A stretch of DNA of 64,000 nucleotides. Source: Rhipicephalus microplus (taxonomy: Eukaryota > Arthropoda > Arachnida > Ixodida > Ixodidae). Under the pieces are notes generated by a model that searched no databases, was not told where the DNA came from, and saw only the letters and a list, made by a program, of their open reading frames with translations. Both the position numbers and the translations under genes were made by a program. Of the stretch, positions 10,936-21,259 are shown piece by piece. The stretch lies in assembly GCF_043290135.1 (NCBI RefSeq), contig NW_027464601.1, positions 4,882,001 through 4,946,000 on the forward strand, given 5' to 3'. How positions within the stretch are numbered: the stretch's first letter is position 1; each line of letters starts with the position of its first letter.

Positions 10936-12400
10936 CAAAAGAGGGCAGCAAGTTAGAAAGGGTTGGAACGCCGAATATACGGTTTAATCGAGAGACGTGG
11001 ACGATATCGGTGTGGTGGTAACGACGAACAGGAGCCGAGTTCACAGGAGCAACGCGCTAGTTGACTTCGCATGTTCGTTCCAGAACGGTGTATGGACCAA
11101 AATATCGGTGATGGAACTTTTCGCAGAACCCAGGTGCACGAACAGGCGTCCACAAAAGGACTTCATCGCCTGGGCGGAACGCAACAACTCGATGCTTTGC
11201 ATCAATGTCGATTTTTCTCTTGTCGTTCTGAATGGTAGCAGTGTTGGCGCGGGCAATTTCACGGCAGTGGGCCACGCGAGCGGTGAACTCTTCCGGGAGA
11301 GATGAAGATGGATTGGAAGATGTGGACAAAAAGGTGGTGTCCAGAACAAAAGTCGGTAAACGGCCATACACGATAAAAAAAGGACTGTAATTCGTCGTAC
11401 GCTGTATGGCAGTATTATATGCGAACCTGACGAAAGGAAGTATTGTGTCCCAGTTTTTGTGATCCGGCTGAACGTACATGGAGATCATGTCGGGCAAAGT
11501 TCGGTGAAAACACTCAGTCAGACCATTGGTTTCTGGGTGATACGCTAATGTGGTCTTGTGGTTGGTGTTAGACGCCTGGAGGACGTCAGCAAGGACGTAT
11601 GAAAGAAATGTCTTGCCACGGTCACTAAGAAGCACACGCGGTGCGCCATGTCGTAAAATAATGGCGCGAAGAAAAAAATCGGTGACTTCAGAAGTAGCAC
11701 CAGATAGAAGAGCTGCCATCTCCGCGTAGCGAGTAAGGTGGTCCATGGCTGTAACAATCCAACGGTGACCAGCTGGCGTAAGCAGAAGAGGTCCGTATAA
11801 GTCTATGCCCACAAATTCAAAGGGAGTGGACGGGCATGGCAGTGGTTGCAACGGTTCCACGGGAAGACACGTGGTACGTTTGCGGTGCTGGCATGACGCA
11901 CAGGAAGCGACCCACTTGGCGACAGCAGTGGAGAGGCCCGGCCAAAAGCAGCCAGTCTTGAGGCGGTCGCAAGTCTTGTGGAACCCTAAGTGGCCAGCTG
12001 TCTCGTCGTCATAAAACGCCTGTCAGACTTCCAGACGAAGTGAGTGAGGAATGACGGGAACCCATTGGTTACCGAGAGGATGGTGATTTTGCCGAAATAA
12101 TGTTCCATCTTGAAGCTTGAAATGGGCAAGTTGTCGTCTTAGGCGGCTGCTTGGAGCACGCGATAAGCCAGTGAGCCGATCGATGATTGTGTAGCTGTAG
12201 GTATCGGCATTATGAAGTGAGGCGAGATCAGTGGACGAAAGAAAGGCCGCCGAGGCAATGAACTCTTTCGGACTAGCAGCTGTCTGCTTGGTCACTTTGG
12301 TGGGCGGTGACGAAAAGATGGAAGGTGGCGCTTCGGCGCTTTGCGAAAGCGGGCAACGTGACAAAGCGTCGGCATCTTGGTGCTGTCGACCCTACCTATA
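10936..12400 (-). pseudogene. Integrase of the minus-strand Gypsy element
   Basis: The N-terminal linker and HHCC domain (HLGFHKTCDRLKTGCFWPG ... CASCQHRK) are followed by a DDE core with all three acids visible: Asp in VGIDLYGPL, Asp in LLSDRGKTF, Glu in TNGLTECFHRTL. The usual Arg after that Glu is Cys here. The C-terminal module continues (RPGDEVLLWTPVRAPGF, YFGPYTVLER). There is a TGA near 12022 within the zinc-binding domain, a TAG after CEVN at about 11055, and a TAG near 12392 at the RNase H junction. Reading resumes in the same frame after 11055 (RVAPVNSAPVRRYHHTD) towards the polypurine tract. One long segment (11057-11860) is still open. Confidence 0.86.
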
Positions 12401-13688
12401 TGTGACGCTGTAGTCATACTCTTGCAATCGTAGTACCCAACGGCCAAGGCGTCCCGACAAATTTTTGAGAGACGATAACCAACAAAGAGCATGATGAACA
12501 GTCACTATTGGGAAAGGCCGGCCGTATAAATAAGGGCGAAACTTTTGTATGGACCACACGATGGCGAGACATTCTTGCTCAGTAATGCTGTAATTTTGCT
12601 CGGCAGGTGAAAGAGTACGGCTCGCGTAGGCCACAACTTGTTCTTCGAAAGCGTTGTTCGGCTGAAGAAGGACAGCACCGATGTCAAGTCCACTTGCGTC
12701 AGTGTGTAGCCGAGTAGGTGCTGCAGGGTCGAAATGGCGAAGCAATGACCGTGATGTGAGGCATCGCTTGAGCGTGTGAAAAGCGGCTTCGCAGTCATGC
12801 GACCAGACAAATGGTGCTCAGAGGAGCACCATTCAGAGGCGCCGCAATAGTAGCGAAATCCCGCACAAAACGGCGGAAATACGACGCCATGCCAAGAAAG
12901 CTGCGGAGGTATTTGGGTGTGGTTGGTGTAGGAAAGTGCAGTACTGCGGCAACCTTGTGGGGATCGGGCTCAACGCCATGTTTACTGGCGACGTGACCTA
13001 ACACCTTGATGCTGTGACTGGCAAACCAACACTTCTTAGTGTTGAGCTGGACACCGGCATTAGCTAAACACGTGAGGACTTCGTATAGCTGTTCCAGGTG
13101 CTTTGAGAAGCTGAACGAAAAGATGACAATGTTGTCCAGGTAGCAAAGGCACGTCTTCTATTTTGATCCCCACTGTATCGTGTCTATCATTCTTTCAAAT
13201 GTGGCTGGGGCGTTGCATAGGCCAAAAGGCATCACATTGAATTCAAAGAGCCCATCTGGCGTAGCAAACGCAGTCTTATCTTTATCAGACTCGTGCATTG
13301 GAATGTGCCAATAACCAGAGCGCAAGTCGAGACTTGAAATGTACTCGGCACCTTGTAAAGTATCAAGAGCGTCATCAATGCGAGGCATTGGGTAGGTGTC
13401 CTTACGAGTAATTTTGTTGAGTGATCTATAATCAATGCAAAACCGTACAGAGGCATTCTTTTTTTTTACTAGTATGACAGAAGAAGACCATGCGCTTGTC
13501 GAAGGCGTGATGACGTTGCGCGCGAGCATGTCGTTGACTTGTTCTTCTATAAGCTTGTGTTCAGAAGCCGACACACGGTAAGGGCGGCGGCCAATGACAC
13601 GAGATCCGTCGGTGTCGATACGATGAGCGGCCACTGTCGTTTGACCCGGACCTGCAGAACAAACGTCAAAGCAAGCTTTGTGCTTCAT
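12392..13688 (-). pseudogene. Reverse transcriptase and RNase H of the minus-strand Gypsy element
   Basis: The RT palm is clear: GRRPYRVSASE, RFCIDYRSLNKIT, SSLDLRSGYW and MPFGLCNAPATFERMID. A TAG (13158-13160) then interrupts just before the active site, which reads YLDN (13131-13142) instead of the family's YxDD, so the second catalytic Asp is Asn. The thumb (VLGHVASKHGVEPDPHKVAAV, SYFRRFVRDFA) follows after a shift. RNase H (12392-12745) keeps [12 protein letters not shown] and [14 protein letters not shown], but the conserved TDHHAL motif reads TVHHAL (Val codon at 12497-12499). Each catalytic change is enough to kill activity, so this copy could not replicate itself. Confidence 0.88.
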
Positions 13689-14520
13689 TAATAACGCTAG
13701 TACGGCATCAGTTTGCGTTGGGTTGAGATGTTAACACAAAGTGCCCTTGAGAGCGGAAGATGGATCTTCAGCTGGCATACACTTTGAGAATGACGAAGCA
13801 GATGAACCAGTGACGACACAAACCGGGGCTTCTTCGGTAATGCTGGGAACAGTGGTCCCCTCTGGCAGAAGTAGTGGTTCTGCCGTCGTGTTGCAGGCGG
13901 TGATGCTTGCATGGCCACGTGAGAACCGCACTGAACAAGATGCGATAGTGATCCCTCGAAAAATACAGCGCTGGCAAGGAACAACCACAGCATCACCATC
14001 TAGAATGTCTCGTGACTTTATCGTAAGGACACGTTCTTGTCCGGGAGGCAGGAGGAAATCCGCAGCTGTGACAAGGCTGGGCGACGAAAGGTCGGCAGCA
14101 GAAGAAAGTTCAGTGAACTTAATACAAATGAGGGGCCGACCACACGAAATTACAGGAGACGCAGCTCACAAGAAGTCCCAGCCTTAGATTATCTGATGAG
14201 CGCACGAAGACAGCACAGCCAATTGTACGTGATGACGGATTCCATCGATGAGAACACAAGCAGTACACAATCCGGTCGGGCAAATCGGACTGTCATTAGC
14301 GCCACATAACATGGGACCAGAATAAGGAGTTTGCACTTTACGCTGGTGAAAACACAATTCACAATCAACTACCGAAATGGCAGCTCTAGTGTCTATAAGG
14401 TCATCGACAAAAACACCTTCCACACAAGCAGGTAGTGAAGTAGCTGGGTGAGACGGAGGAGTTGTAACATTTCGACAACGAGCAGTTTCCCCACCAGAAA
14501 CTGCACCTTCTAGTTTTCCG
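13689..14520 (-). pseudogene. Protease and protease-RT linker of the minus-strand Gypsy element
   Basis: The retropepsin region is recognisable upstream of RT (FVDDLIDTRAAISVV). The invariant DTG motif reads DTR at 14385-14393, a single G-to-A change on the coding strand, which should abolish proteolysis. Downstream the frame is discontinuous across about 13690-14180. The linker there corresponds in position to the protease-RT linker of the + strand element. Confidence 0.75.
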
Positions 14521-15738
14521 AGTCCAGAGAGATCGGTGCGAGACGTAGGGGTGATGACGTACGCCGAAACGATGATGGAAAATGGCAGCGAGATGAACGA
14601 GAAGGATGAGGTCCAGCATGAGACCGTGGAGGGGAGGGTGACCAACGGGATGTGGACGGATGCGGTGCGGGTTTGTATTCATCGGGTCTCGGGACAAAGT
14701 CTCTTTCGTAAGCTGGATAACTACGACGTTCATCTTGCTGACGGCGGCGGCAGAAACGGGATATGTGACCCCTTATGCCACAATAGAAGCAGACGGGACG
14801 CGGAGGACGCCATGAAGAACAGTGAGGTGGCCTTGGCACTCGCGTTGCCATCGCAGCCAAATGGTCACACCCGATGTCCGCAGACACGGTTGGAACTGGT
14901 GCCGGGGCCCGTGATGCAACTTCTGCGTACGAAGGCACCAGACAGCGCACAGAAGACGGGGCTTGTGCAGCGCTTGTTATTGATGCCAGTTCGTTCTTGA
15001 TTATCTCACGCAGGTTGGGAGGAGGTGGGCGGACAGACGCAATGGTTGGGTTGCCTGGAATAAGGCCGTGGGGTTCCTCCCTGACAATTGTGTGGACAAG
15101 GGCTCGCAATTCATGCTGTCCAGTAAAGCGAGCGTCGCAGGAAGTGTGTGGAAGGCGCATGGAATAAAGCGTGTCAAGGCGTTGGCATATGGTGGTGACG
15201 TCCCGGACGATAGTTGTGTTCTGGATAACGAGAGCATTGAACGCCACAGAGTTGATACCTTTTAGTAGGTGTCGCATGCGCTCCGCCTCCGTCATGTCAT
15301 TTTGTGCTCGGCAACAGAGAGCCAGAACGTCTTCAATATAGGACGTATATCATTCGTCGTCCCCCTGGATGCGGGTTGCGAGCTTCGGTTTCGCTACCGC
15401 AGAGCATCCTGCAGACGTGCCAAATACCTGACGGAGATGCCCCGTGAAGGCCGAACAATCGGAGAAGTCGCTCTCGTGGTTGTAATACCAGGTTTTAGTG
15501 ACGCCATTAGGTAAAAAGGAATGTAGCGCAGTTTGTGCGCCTTGTCCCAATAATTACACACGCTGGTTCGATCATAACTGTCCAGCCATTCTTCGATGTC
15601 TTCGCCGCGAAGGCCGCAAAATACCGGAGGGTCTCGGTGAGAGTTATTCACGGTGTAGTGAAGCTTAAGTGGCTGAGAAGGAGCAGTTGCAGAAGCGGAC
15701 GCGTTGGGTTCTACCATCGCTGTTGCATGAGGGCACAA
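14510..15738 (-). pseudogene. Gag of the minus-strand Gypsy element
   Basis: The likely start is the ATG at 15738 (or 15717). Gag core segments include VFCGLRGEDIEEWLDSYDR and, after a break at about 15300-15400, MRHLLKGINSVAFNALV. A CCHC zinc knuckle is at 14750-14791 (CFYC GIRGH ISRFC), followed by an Arg/Ser/Pro-rich tail. The organisation matches the + strand element's gag, but sequence similarity is only domain-level, so these are different families. The frame breaks between the two long segments. Confidence 0.82.
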
Positions 15739-15813
15739 CCGTTGACCAGACCGGAGCTCCAGGGGTTACGGGTAGAGCAGGAGGACGTGGGAACCAAAGC
15801 ACACTCCACCCCT

Positions 15814-15964
15814 TATGAGACCACGTCCGGTACGGCAGTAACCAGGTTACATCTTTAATCCAGGTGCGCGAGTCAAAGAGACCCAGCCCACGTGACATAC
15901 GATGATGATCACTACAATGATTTTGTCATATAGAGGAAGATGAAGTACATAGTCAACGCTCACA
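15814..15964 (-). repeat. 5' LTR of the minus-strand Gypsy element
   Basis: 151 bp matching 10769-10919 in the same orientation with numerous substitutions. Its outer edge is followed by ATAT and then the second half of the SINE. Confidence 0.88.
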
Positions 15965-16165
15965 ATATGATTATTAGAGACGTCGTAGTGGTTGGCTCCG
16001 GAAATTTTCGCCTCGTGGGGTTCTTTAACTTGCACCCCAATCTGAGCACACGGGTCTACAGGATTTTCGCCTTCATCGAAAATGCAGCCGCCGCAGCCAG
16101 TATTTGATCCAGCGACCTGCGTGCCAGCAACCGAGTACCTTAGCCAGCAAACTCTGTGGCTGGGC
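15965..16165 (-). repeat. Ruka-type SINE, 5' half (split by Gypsy insertion)
   Basis: Starts with ATATGATTATTAGAGACG, the direct continuation of the fragment ending at 10768, and runs to a diverged tRNA-like head. The B-box region is degenerate (TATTTGATCC). Together with 10722-10768 it makes one SINE interrupted by 5.2 kb. Confidence 0.85.
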
Positions 16166-16169
16166 AACG

Positions 16170-19100
16170 CCATATTGCTGGCGAAACTGCAATTGTGGTT
16201 GCGTTGCTGGCCATTAAATTTCTAAACATCACACATGTGCTCCTAAGACACATGATTTACGTCAGCTCAGCGTCAGTTACACACTTCATTGGCATCCGCT
16301 GAAGTTGGACTGCCCCCCACTAACCAGAGTTACCATCCTCGCAAGCACAAGCGCTACATATCCGCTTACCTCTTTTATGTTGGTAATAACCACGTTGCTG
16401 TTGCCATTGTTGTACAACTTTAAACATCTGGTTATATAAAAGATACGCTACTGTTTAACATATGTGTGAGCGACAATATTTGTATATGTGCTCAGCATAA
16501 GTTCTTATTGTTTGGCTTAATTAAAAAGTACAACGTCCCATTCCTTGAGAATGCTTCGAATTACACTGATCTTCAAGTTACGTGGAATTCGCCAACTGAA
16601 ATGACAAGCGTCCCTCCTGTCTATGGGATCAGAGCGTATGTCCATCTGTAGGGCTTCTTCGAGGAGGCTAAAAGAATAACATTGCACTGAACGTATAACT
16701 TCGTGTTTTATGTGGACCGTTATCGCAATATCAATAATATGGGCACTATTGATAGGTACTCGCCACCAACGTCGCCATCGCCGTCATGTTTCTTAAGAGT
16801 CCCGATTGACGTCATTTCCCTGTGTACCGTATGGAGGAGGAGGAGGATTGAAAGAGGAAGGACAGGAAGGTTAGCGAGTTCTTGTGTACCGTATGATCTA
16901 CGCGCGCGTGAAAGCGCATGGACGGCGGGGAAGAACACGGCTGATCAAACGTATCGGCCCATCTCCGTTGATCATATGGCGCATGCGATAAGATTAACCC
17001 TCGGGTGAAGCAAGCTATAAAATTCTGCTGAACCAAAGCGTAAACGCCCTCTTTGCGTTGAAGGCGTATAAAAAGATGCGGAGATAAAGGTGAGGGTGGG
17101 GAAAGAGCGTTCTAGCTGCGGCTGTGAACGTTGACTTTAAGGAAGCGGTGGCAAATGCTATATCACCGTTTCTAGAAATATGATGGCAGTATATTTCTAG
17201 ACACTTTAGCTATATTGATAGACATCAGCGGATGGCTTGTATATCGTGGCTTGTATCAGCGGATGGCTTGTCAACAAAAGTCCCTTAGCAGCTTCCCCTT
17301 TCTTAACGCGAGTGGCTCTGTTCTGTTCCAGCAGCGTTTTGTAGAGTAACGCAACACTTGATGTAAATATTTAGCCTTAGTTAGTTTGTCGCTACCACAC
17401 TCATTACATCACTTTTGCGGTGAAACTTTCAGAAAGTTCACTTCTGAAAACTTTCACAAAGCTTTCAGAAAGTTACAGAAACTGGAGCTGTCAAAAGAAA
17501 CAACAAACCGTCATCGATAAAGCATATATTACGATCACGATTAAGTCTTTTTTGTTGCTCAAGACAGCGGGGTAACCTGCGCTCATGCACTTCTATCGCG
17601 TTTAAAAATTTCGCAAACTTGTATGAGTCTATCTACATTTTTTCCATGCTTCATTCGCTCAACTTCGTATTTTTTTCTTGGTAAAAAGCGCATATGCATA
17701 TATCTACGCTCAAATGTATAGCCAGCTGTCCAACGCTTTCTGCGTTGAGGTGGCCGATACCACAGTCTTTGGCCATTGTGACAGCGAAGAATCTATTCCA
17801 CATATCTTTTGATACAGCTGACAGAATAGTGGACAGGGACTATGTCTTTGTAACGAGTTCAACAAAGAAGATAATCAATGTCTAGCATAGAAAAAAAACA
17901 ATATTACAAGTGAGTGAAGATTAAACTGATGAAAGTGGCTCCGACTCCGAGCTAACCAGCATTAAGGCCCACCCCCCACCCTTTTAAAGTGAACCAACGG
18001 CTTTTAGTTAAGGACAAAAGCTTTTATGAGGGCTACCAACATATTGATCGAAGTGCATCTTTTTTTTATTATATGTTCTTTTAGTTGCTACTTTCTTAAA
18101 ATTGATATCGTGTTTTTCGGAGGTTGTTATTACTTCTTCGAAGAAAGTGTGCCCTTTATCGCAATTTATATATCGCGAATCCAGAATTCTGTGAAAAATT
18201 GGCGTCAGCTTTCCAGCATTGCTTCAAAATCAGATTCAGAGGTGTGTAAAGGCGAGAACATCAGAACACATGATGTATAGTTCAACTGTCAGGGAGTCGC
18301 GCACAAACAGGAGCAAAATTAAGTTGAAACACTTGAATACAGGACTTTGTCAGTATAAGAATCTTAAAATTTGGGGTAATATACGCAAATGTACACTTGT
18401 AATCAATGCAGGAATATTTTGCGTGGTCGTTGTCACTGATGAAAGCCCACTCCTTTCAAGTGGTGATTCTCGCCTTCTGAATAAGGGGGTGTATCAACAT
18501 ACACCAATCGATATTTTGCTGTGCTGCACCTTTTGTTAATATATCATGCTAGCCCTACTCCTAGGAAGCTCCTCGCCTCATATGGGGGCAAAAACTGTTT
18601 GTGCCTGTTATCCTCGAACGTCTTGCAACTCGTTGATTATCAGAATAAGGCAGTTCTTCATAGAAGCGTCTGTCGACGCAATGTCTTTTGCATCATCTTC
18701 ATATAGTTCGCTATGTACTGATAAGAGGGGACGAAGCGTACACACGCTAGCGCTAAAAATCAGTTCTGTTCAATCCTTGAGGAAGACAAGTCTCAACACA
18801 AGCCCTGTTTACGAATCGTTCATCGCAAATTTTCATCTTGGCCTTTGTTTTTTTTAATACTTCTAATATAGTTACTCAGTACTTGGCATTGTGCGTGCCA
18901 CCGGACACTTCATTCGAACGAGTCCAAGAGCCGAATTCCGTAGAGTCACAGCACAACTAAGGTAACGTTTATATTAGCCAAATAGGTCGACAGTTGGCAT
19001 AGCCATGTCACGGCACCACACCAGACCTGTGACCCCCCCCCCCCCTTTCCCGGAAGTTTTCTTCCCTGTGGCATACTTGACGAAAAAGGCCCATATGAAA

Positions 19101-21040
19101 GAAGTGCTCACTGTCCCCCCCTCCCCCCAAAATATGCATATGCTCTTGCGGCTGACGTGTCAATGACGGCTTAGATCATGCTCATTCGATCAAAAAGTAA
19201 CAAAAATACAGTGGTCGTTAAAAAATAGGGGATCCTAAAGCTTCGCCCTGAGTAGTTCAACGCGATAGCGATCTTCTGCTCTTCTAGTGCCTACTTCAAA
19301 CACCTAATGCCCGAAGCCTTTTCGAATCAGCTATGCACCCTTTACATAGCCCTAAAGAAACAGGCACAGTGGCGTCTGTGCGTGGTGTAGTAGGTTACCG
19401 GCTTTAAACCACAAAGTCATTATGATAATGACATGTTCTGACGCCTAATTTCCTTGGGCGCTTGTACCACTATTATTACTTCAATATTTCATGTTGCATT
19501 GTGAAGCATGCATACAGGACCCGTGTGTTTGCAAAGCATGTGTCACTATCACTGCATTTTCAAGCAGAGGAAGTTATTTTCAATATATTCCCAAGCAGAC
19601 AATTAACCGTGTGGTAGAACATCCACTTGACAATTCAATGACACATGTTCAACTTCCACTTGAACCCAAACTACGGAGGTTTGATCCCAATTCTGATGAA
19701 GTAGTTTTCGTTATTTACTCTATTTGCATCGTTATTGATACTTAGGTGACGCAAATGGTGACTTTTCTCTTGAACCAACGATGCGGAAGCCGAGAACATT
19801 GACGGAATTTTTGAAAGACGAGCTCTGTTTAAGGCTGTTACGTTAAAATGGGAGTTGATGGATAAAAAAGAATGGTGAAACATTTTACGGACGTGAGTTT
19901 ATTCATTTTTTTTATTTATCCGAAGGCACGGAGCCCTAATTGTAAAATAGCACACATCAAGGACGAACGTTGTTGTTATCCTCGGCATTTCAGCCCCAAT
20001 GCACACCGTTAAAAAAGTCACATATTCAATTACACCGCGGCAGAAGCAGGATAGAAAGCGGGCACCACTGATGCATTGCCGGAATTCCCCGCCCTTGTGG
20101 TCACTCTAGATTAACTTACACTAATACTATTAGTTACCTGTATTGAGGCTGATGACGGAATTGAAAAGATTATCTGCAGGTCTAAAATCAGAATTTCTAC
20201 AAATTAGAGCCTAGTTATTGACAATTCGTTAAAATAATGGATGTGAAGCGGCTGCAATATCGGCTGCCTTGGCGAACAGGTTCACTTCGCCTCCACCTTT
20301 CCTGTACTCATCGAGGATACCAAAAAAGGTGATTACATACGTGAACAAAGTACAAAAAACTTGATAACACTAATGGCTAAAACGAACGACCTACGGCGAC
20401 TTCTACTGTTAGAAAACGGTGTCAGTAACGATGTATATACACGTAGATTGGCCCCTTTGAGGCGTCAGAAATGGCGCGTTGAAATGATGTACTTTTACTA
20501 GCCGACATAATCGTAAGCACAGGAGCGGATGTTTGAACTCCTGTCAAAATTTTAAAGTTTCGTATTTGCAGACACGCACATATACAAATAAACGCACGAG
20601 CATAAATAAGATATGTACAAATACACTACCCCCCTCCCTCGCTGACTGGCGGAGTTCAGCCGCGACGGCGGCGCGTGCCTATGTGCGTGGAACAGACGGT
20701 GAAACGGCAGGCAAGCAGACGCGGAAATGTGACAAAAGTGTGGCTGCAGGTAGTTGCAACCGTAACGACAGAGATATATCCCACCGGCTTCATTGCTGCT
20801 GGTTTGCCTTTCGTTCCTTGAATTCTCAGCACTCGCCACTTTCCTATCCGACAAACAAGAAAAGTGTCTCGGGCTGATAACATGCTTGCCATTCTTGAGT
20901 AAAAGTTGCGGAAGCGTGTCGCTAATACAATCGAGAGGTGTGCAAAATTTCGGGCCTGTTTTTGTGAGGCGAAACATTACTCTTTGAACACTTTCTTTAT
21001 TCAGCCTACTCAGTTTTACTGGTCAGCATAATATTATCTC
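16170..21040. other. About 4.9 kb of anonymous AT-rich DNA
   Basis: No gene or repeat family that I can support. There is a GA-rich patch near 16832-16865, C-runs near 19028-19045 and 19120-19128, and a core resembling the GGGCGAAGC motif at 19240-19252 (minus). Frames of up to 114 codons occur but have no motifs and overlap frames on the other strand. Confidence 0.4.
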
Positions 21041-21258
21041 GTGTTTTGCGCTCCAACACCACGAGATGATTACGAAAGGCGCCTCAGTGGAGGACTCTGG
21101 AAGTTTCGACCATCTGGTGTTCTTTAACGTGCAGTGACATCGGACAGTTCTCCGCCCGCTTCCATTTCGCCTCCATGAAAATGCGACTACCATGGCCTGG
21201 ATCAAACCCACGACCTTTGGATCGGCAGCCGAGCTCCATAACTAATGCTCCAATGCGG
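21041..21258 (-). repeat. Ruka-type SINE, strongly diverged copy
   Basis: The order of SINE blocks is retained on the minus strand: CCAACACCACGAGATGATTACG, GGTGTTCTTTAACGTGCA, GCCTCCATGAAAATGC and GGCAGCCGAG. Many substitutions and small gaps suggest one of the older copies in the window. Confidence 0.7.
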
Positions 21259-21259
21259 G

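Larger units (their letters stand above)
10769..15964 (-). mobile_element. Complete Ty3/Gypsy LTR retrotransposon, minus strand, nested in a SINE
   Basis: A 5,196-bp element with 151-bp LTRs at 10769-10919 and 15814-15964 in the same orientation. The flanking ATAT (10765-10768 and 15965-15968) is the target duplication. This border is independently fixed because the two flanks are the two halves of one SINE and join at a single ATAT. On the minus strand the 5' LTR is followed by AGGGGTGGAGTG, similar to the candidate primer-binding region of the + strand element. The 3' LTR is preceded by a purine tract (GAAGGGGGAAAATAG, 10920-10934). Gag, protease, RT, RNase H and integrase are all recognisable. 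Substitutions in three catalytic motifs plus several stops show it is dead. Confidence 0.92.

Noticed and set aside
20533..20977. Overlapping 114- and 141-codon ORFs on opposite strands
   Set aside because: No recognisable domain or codon signal; not supported.
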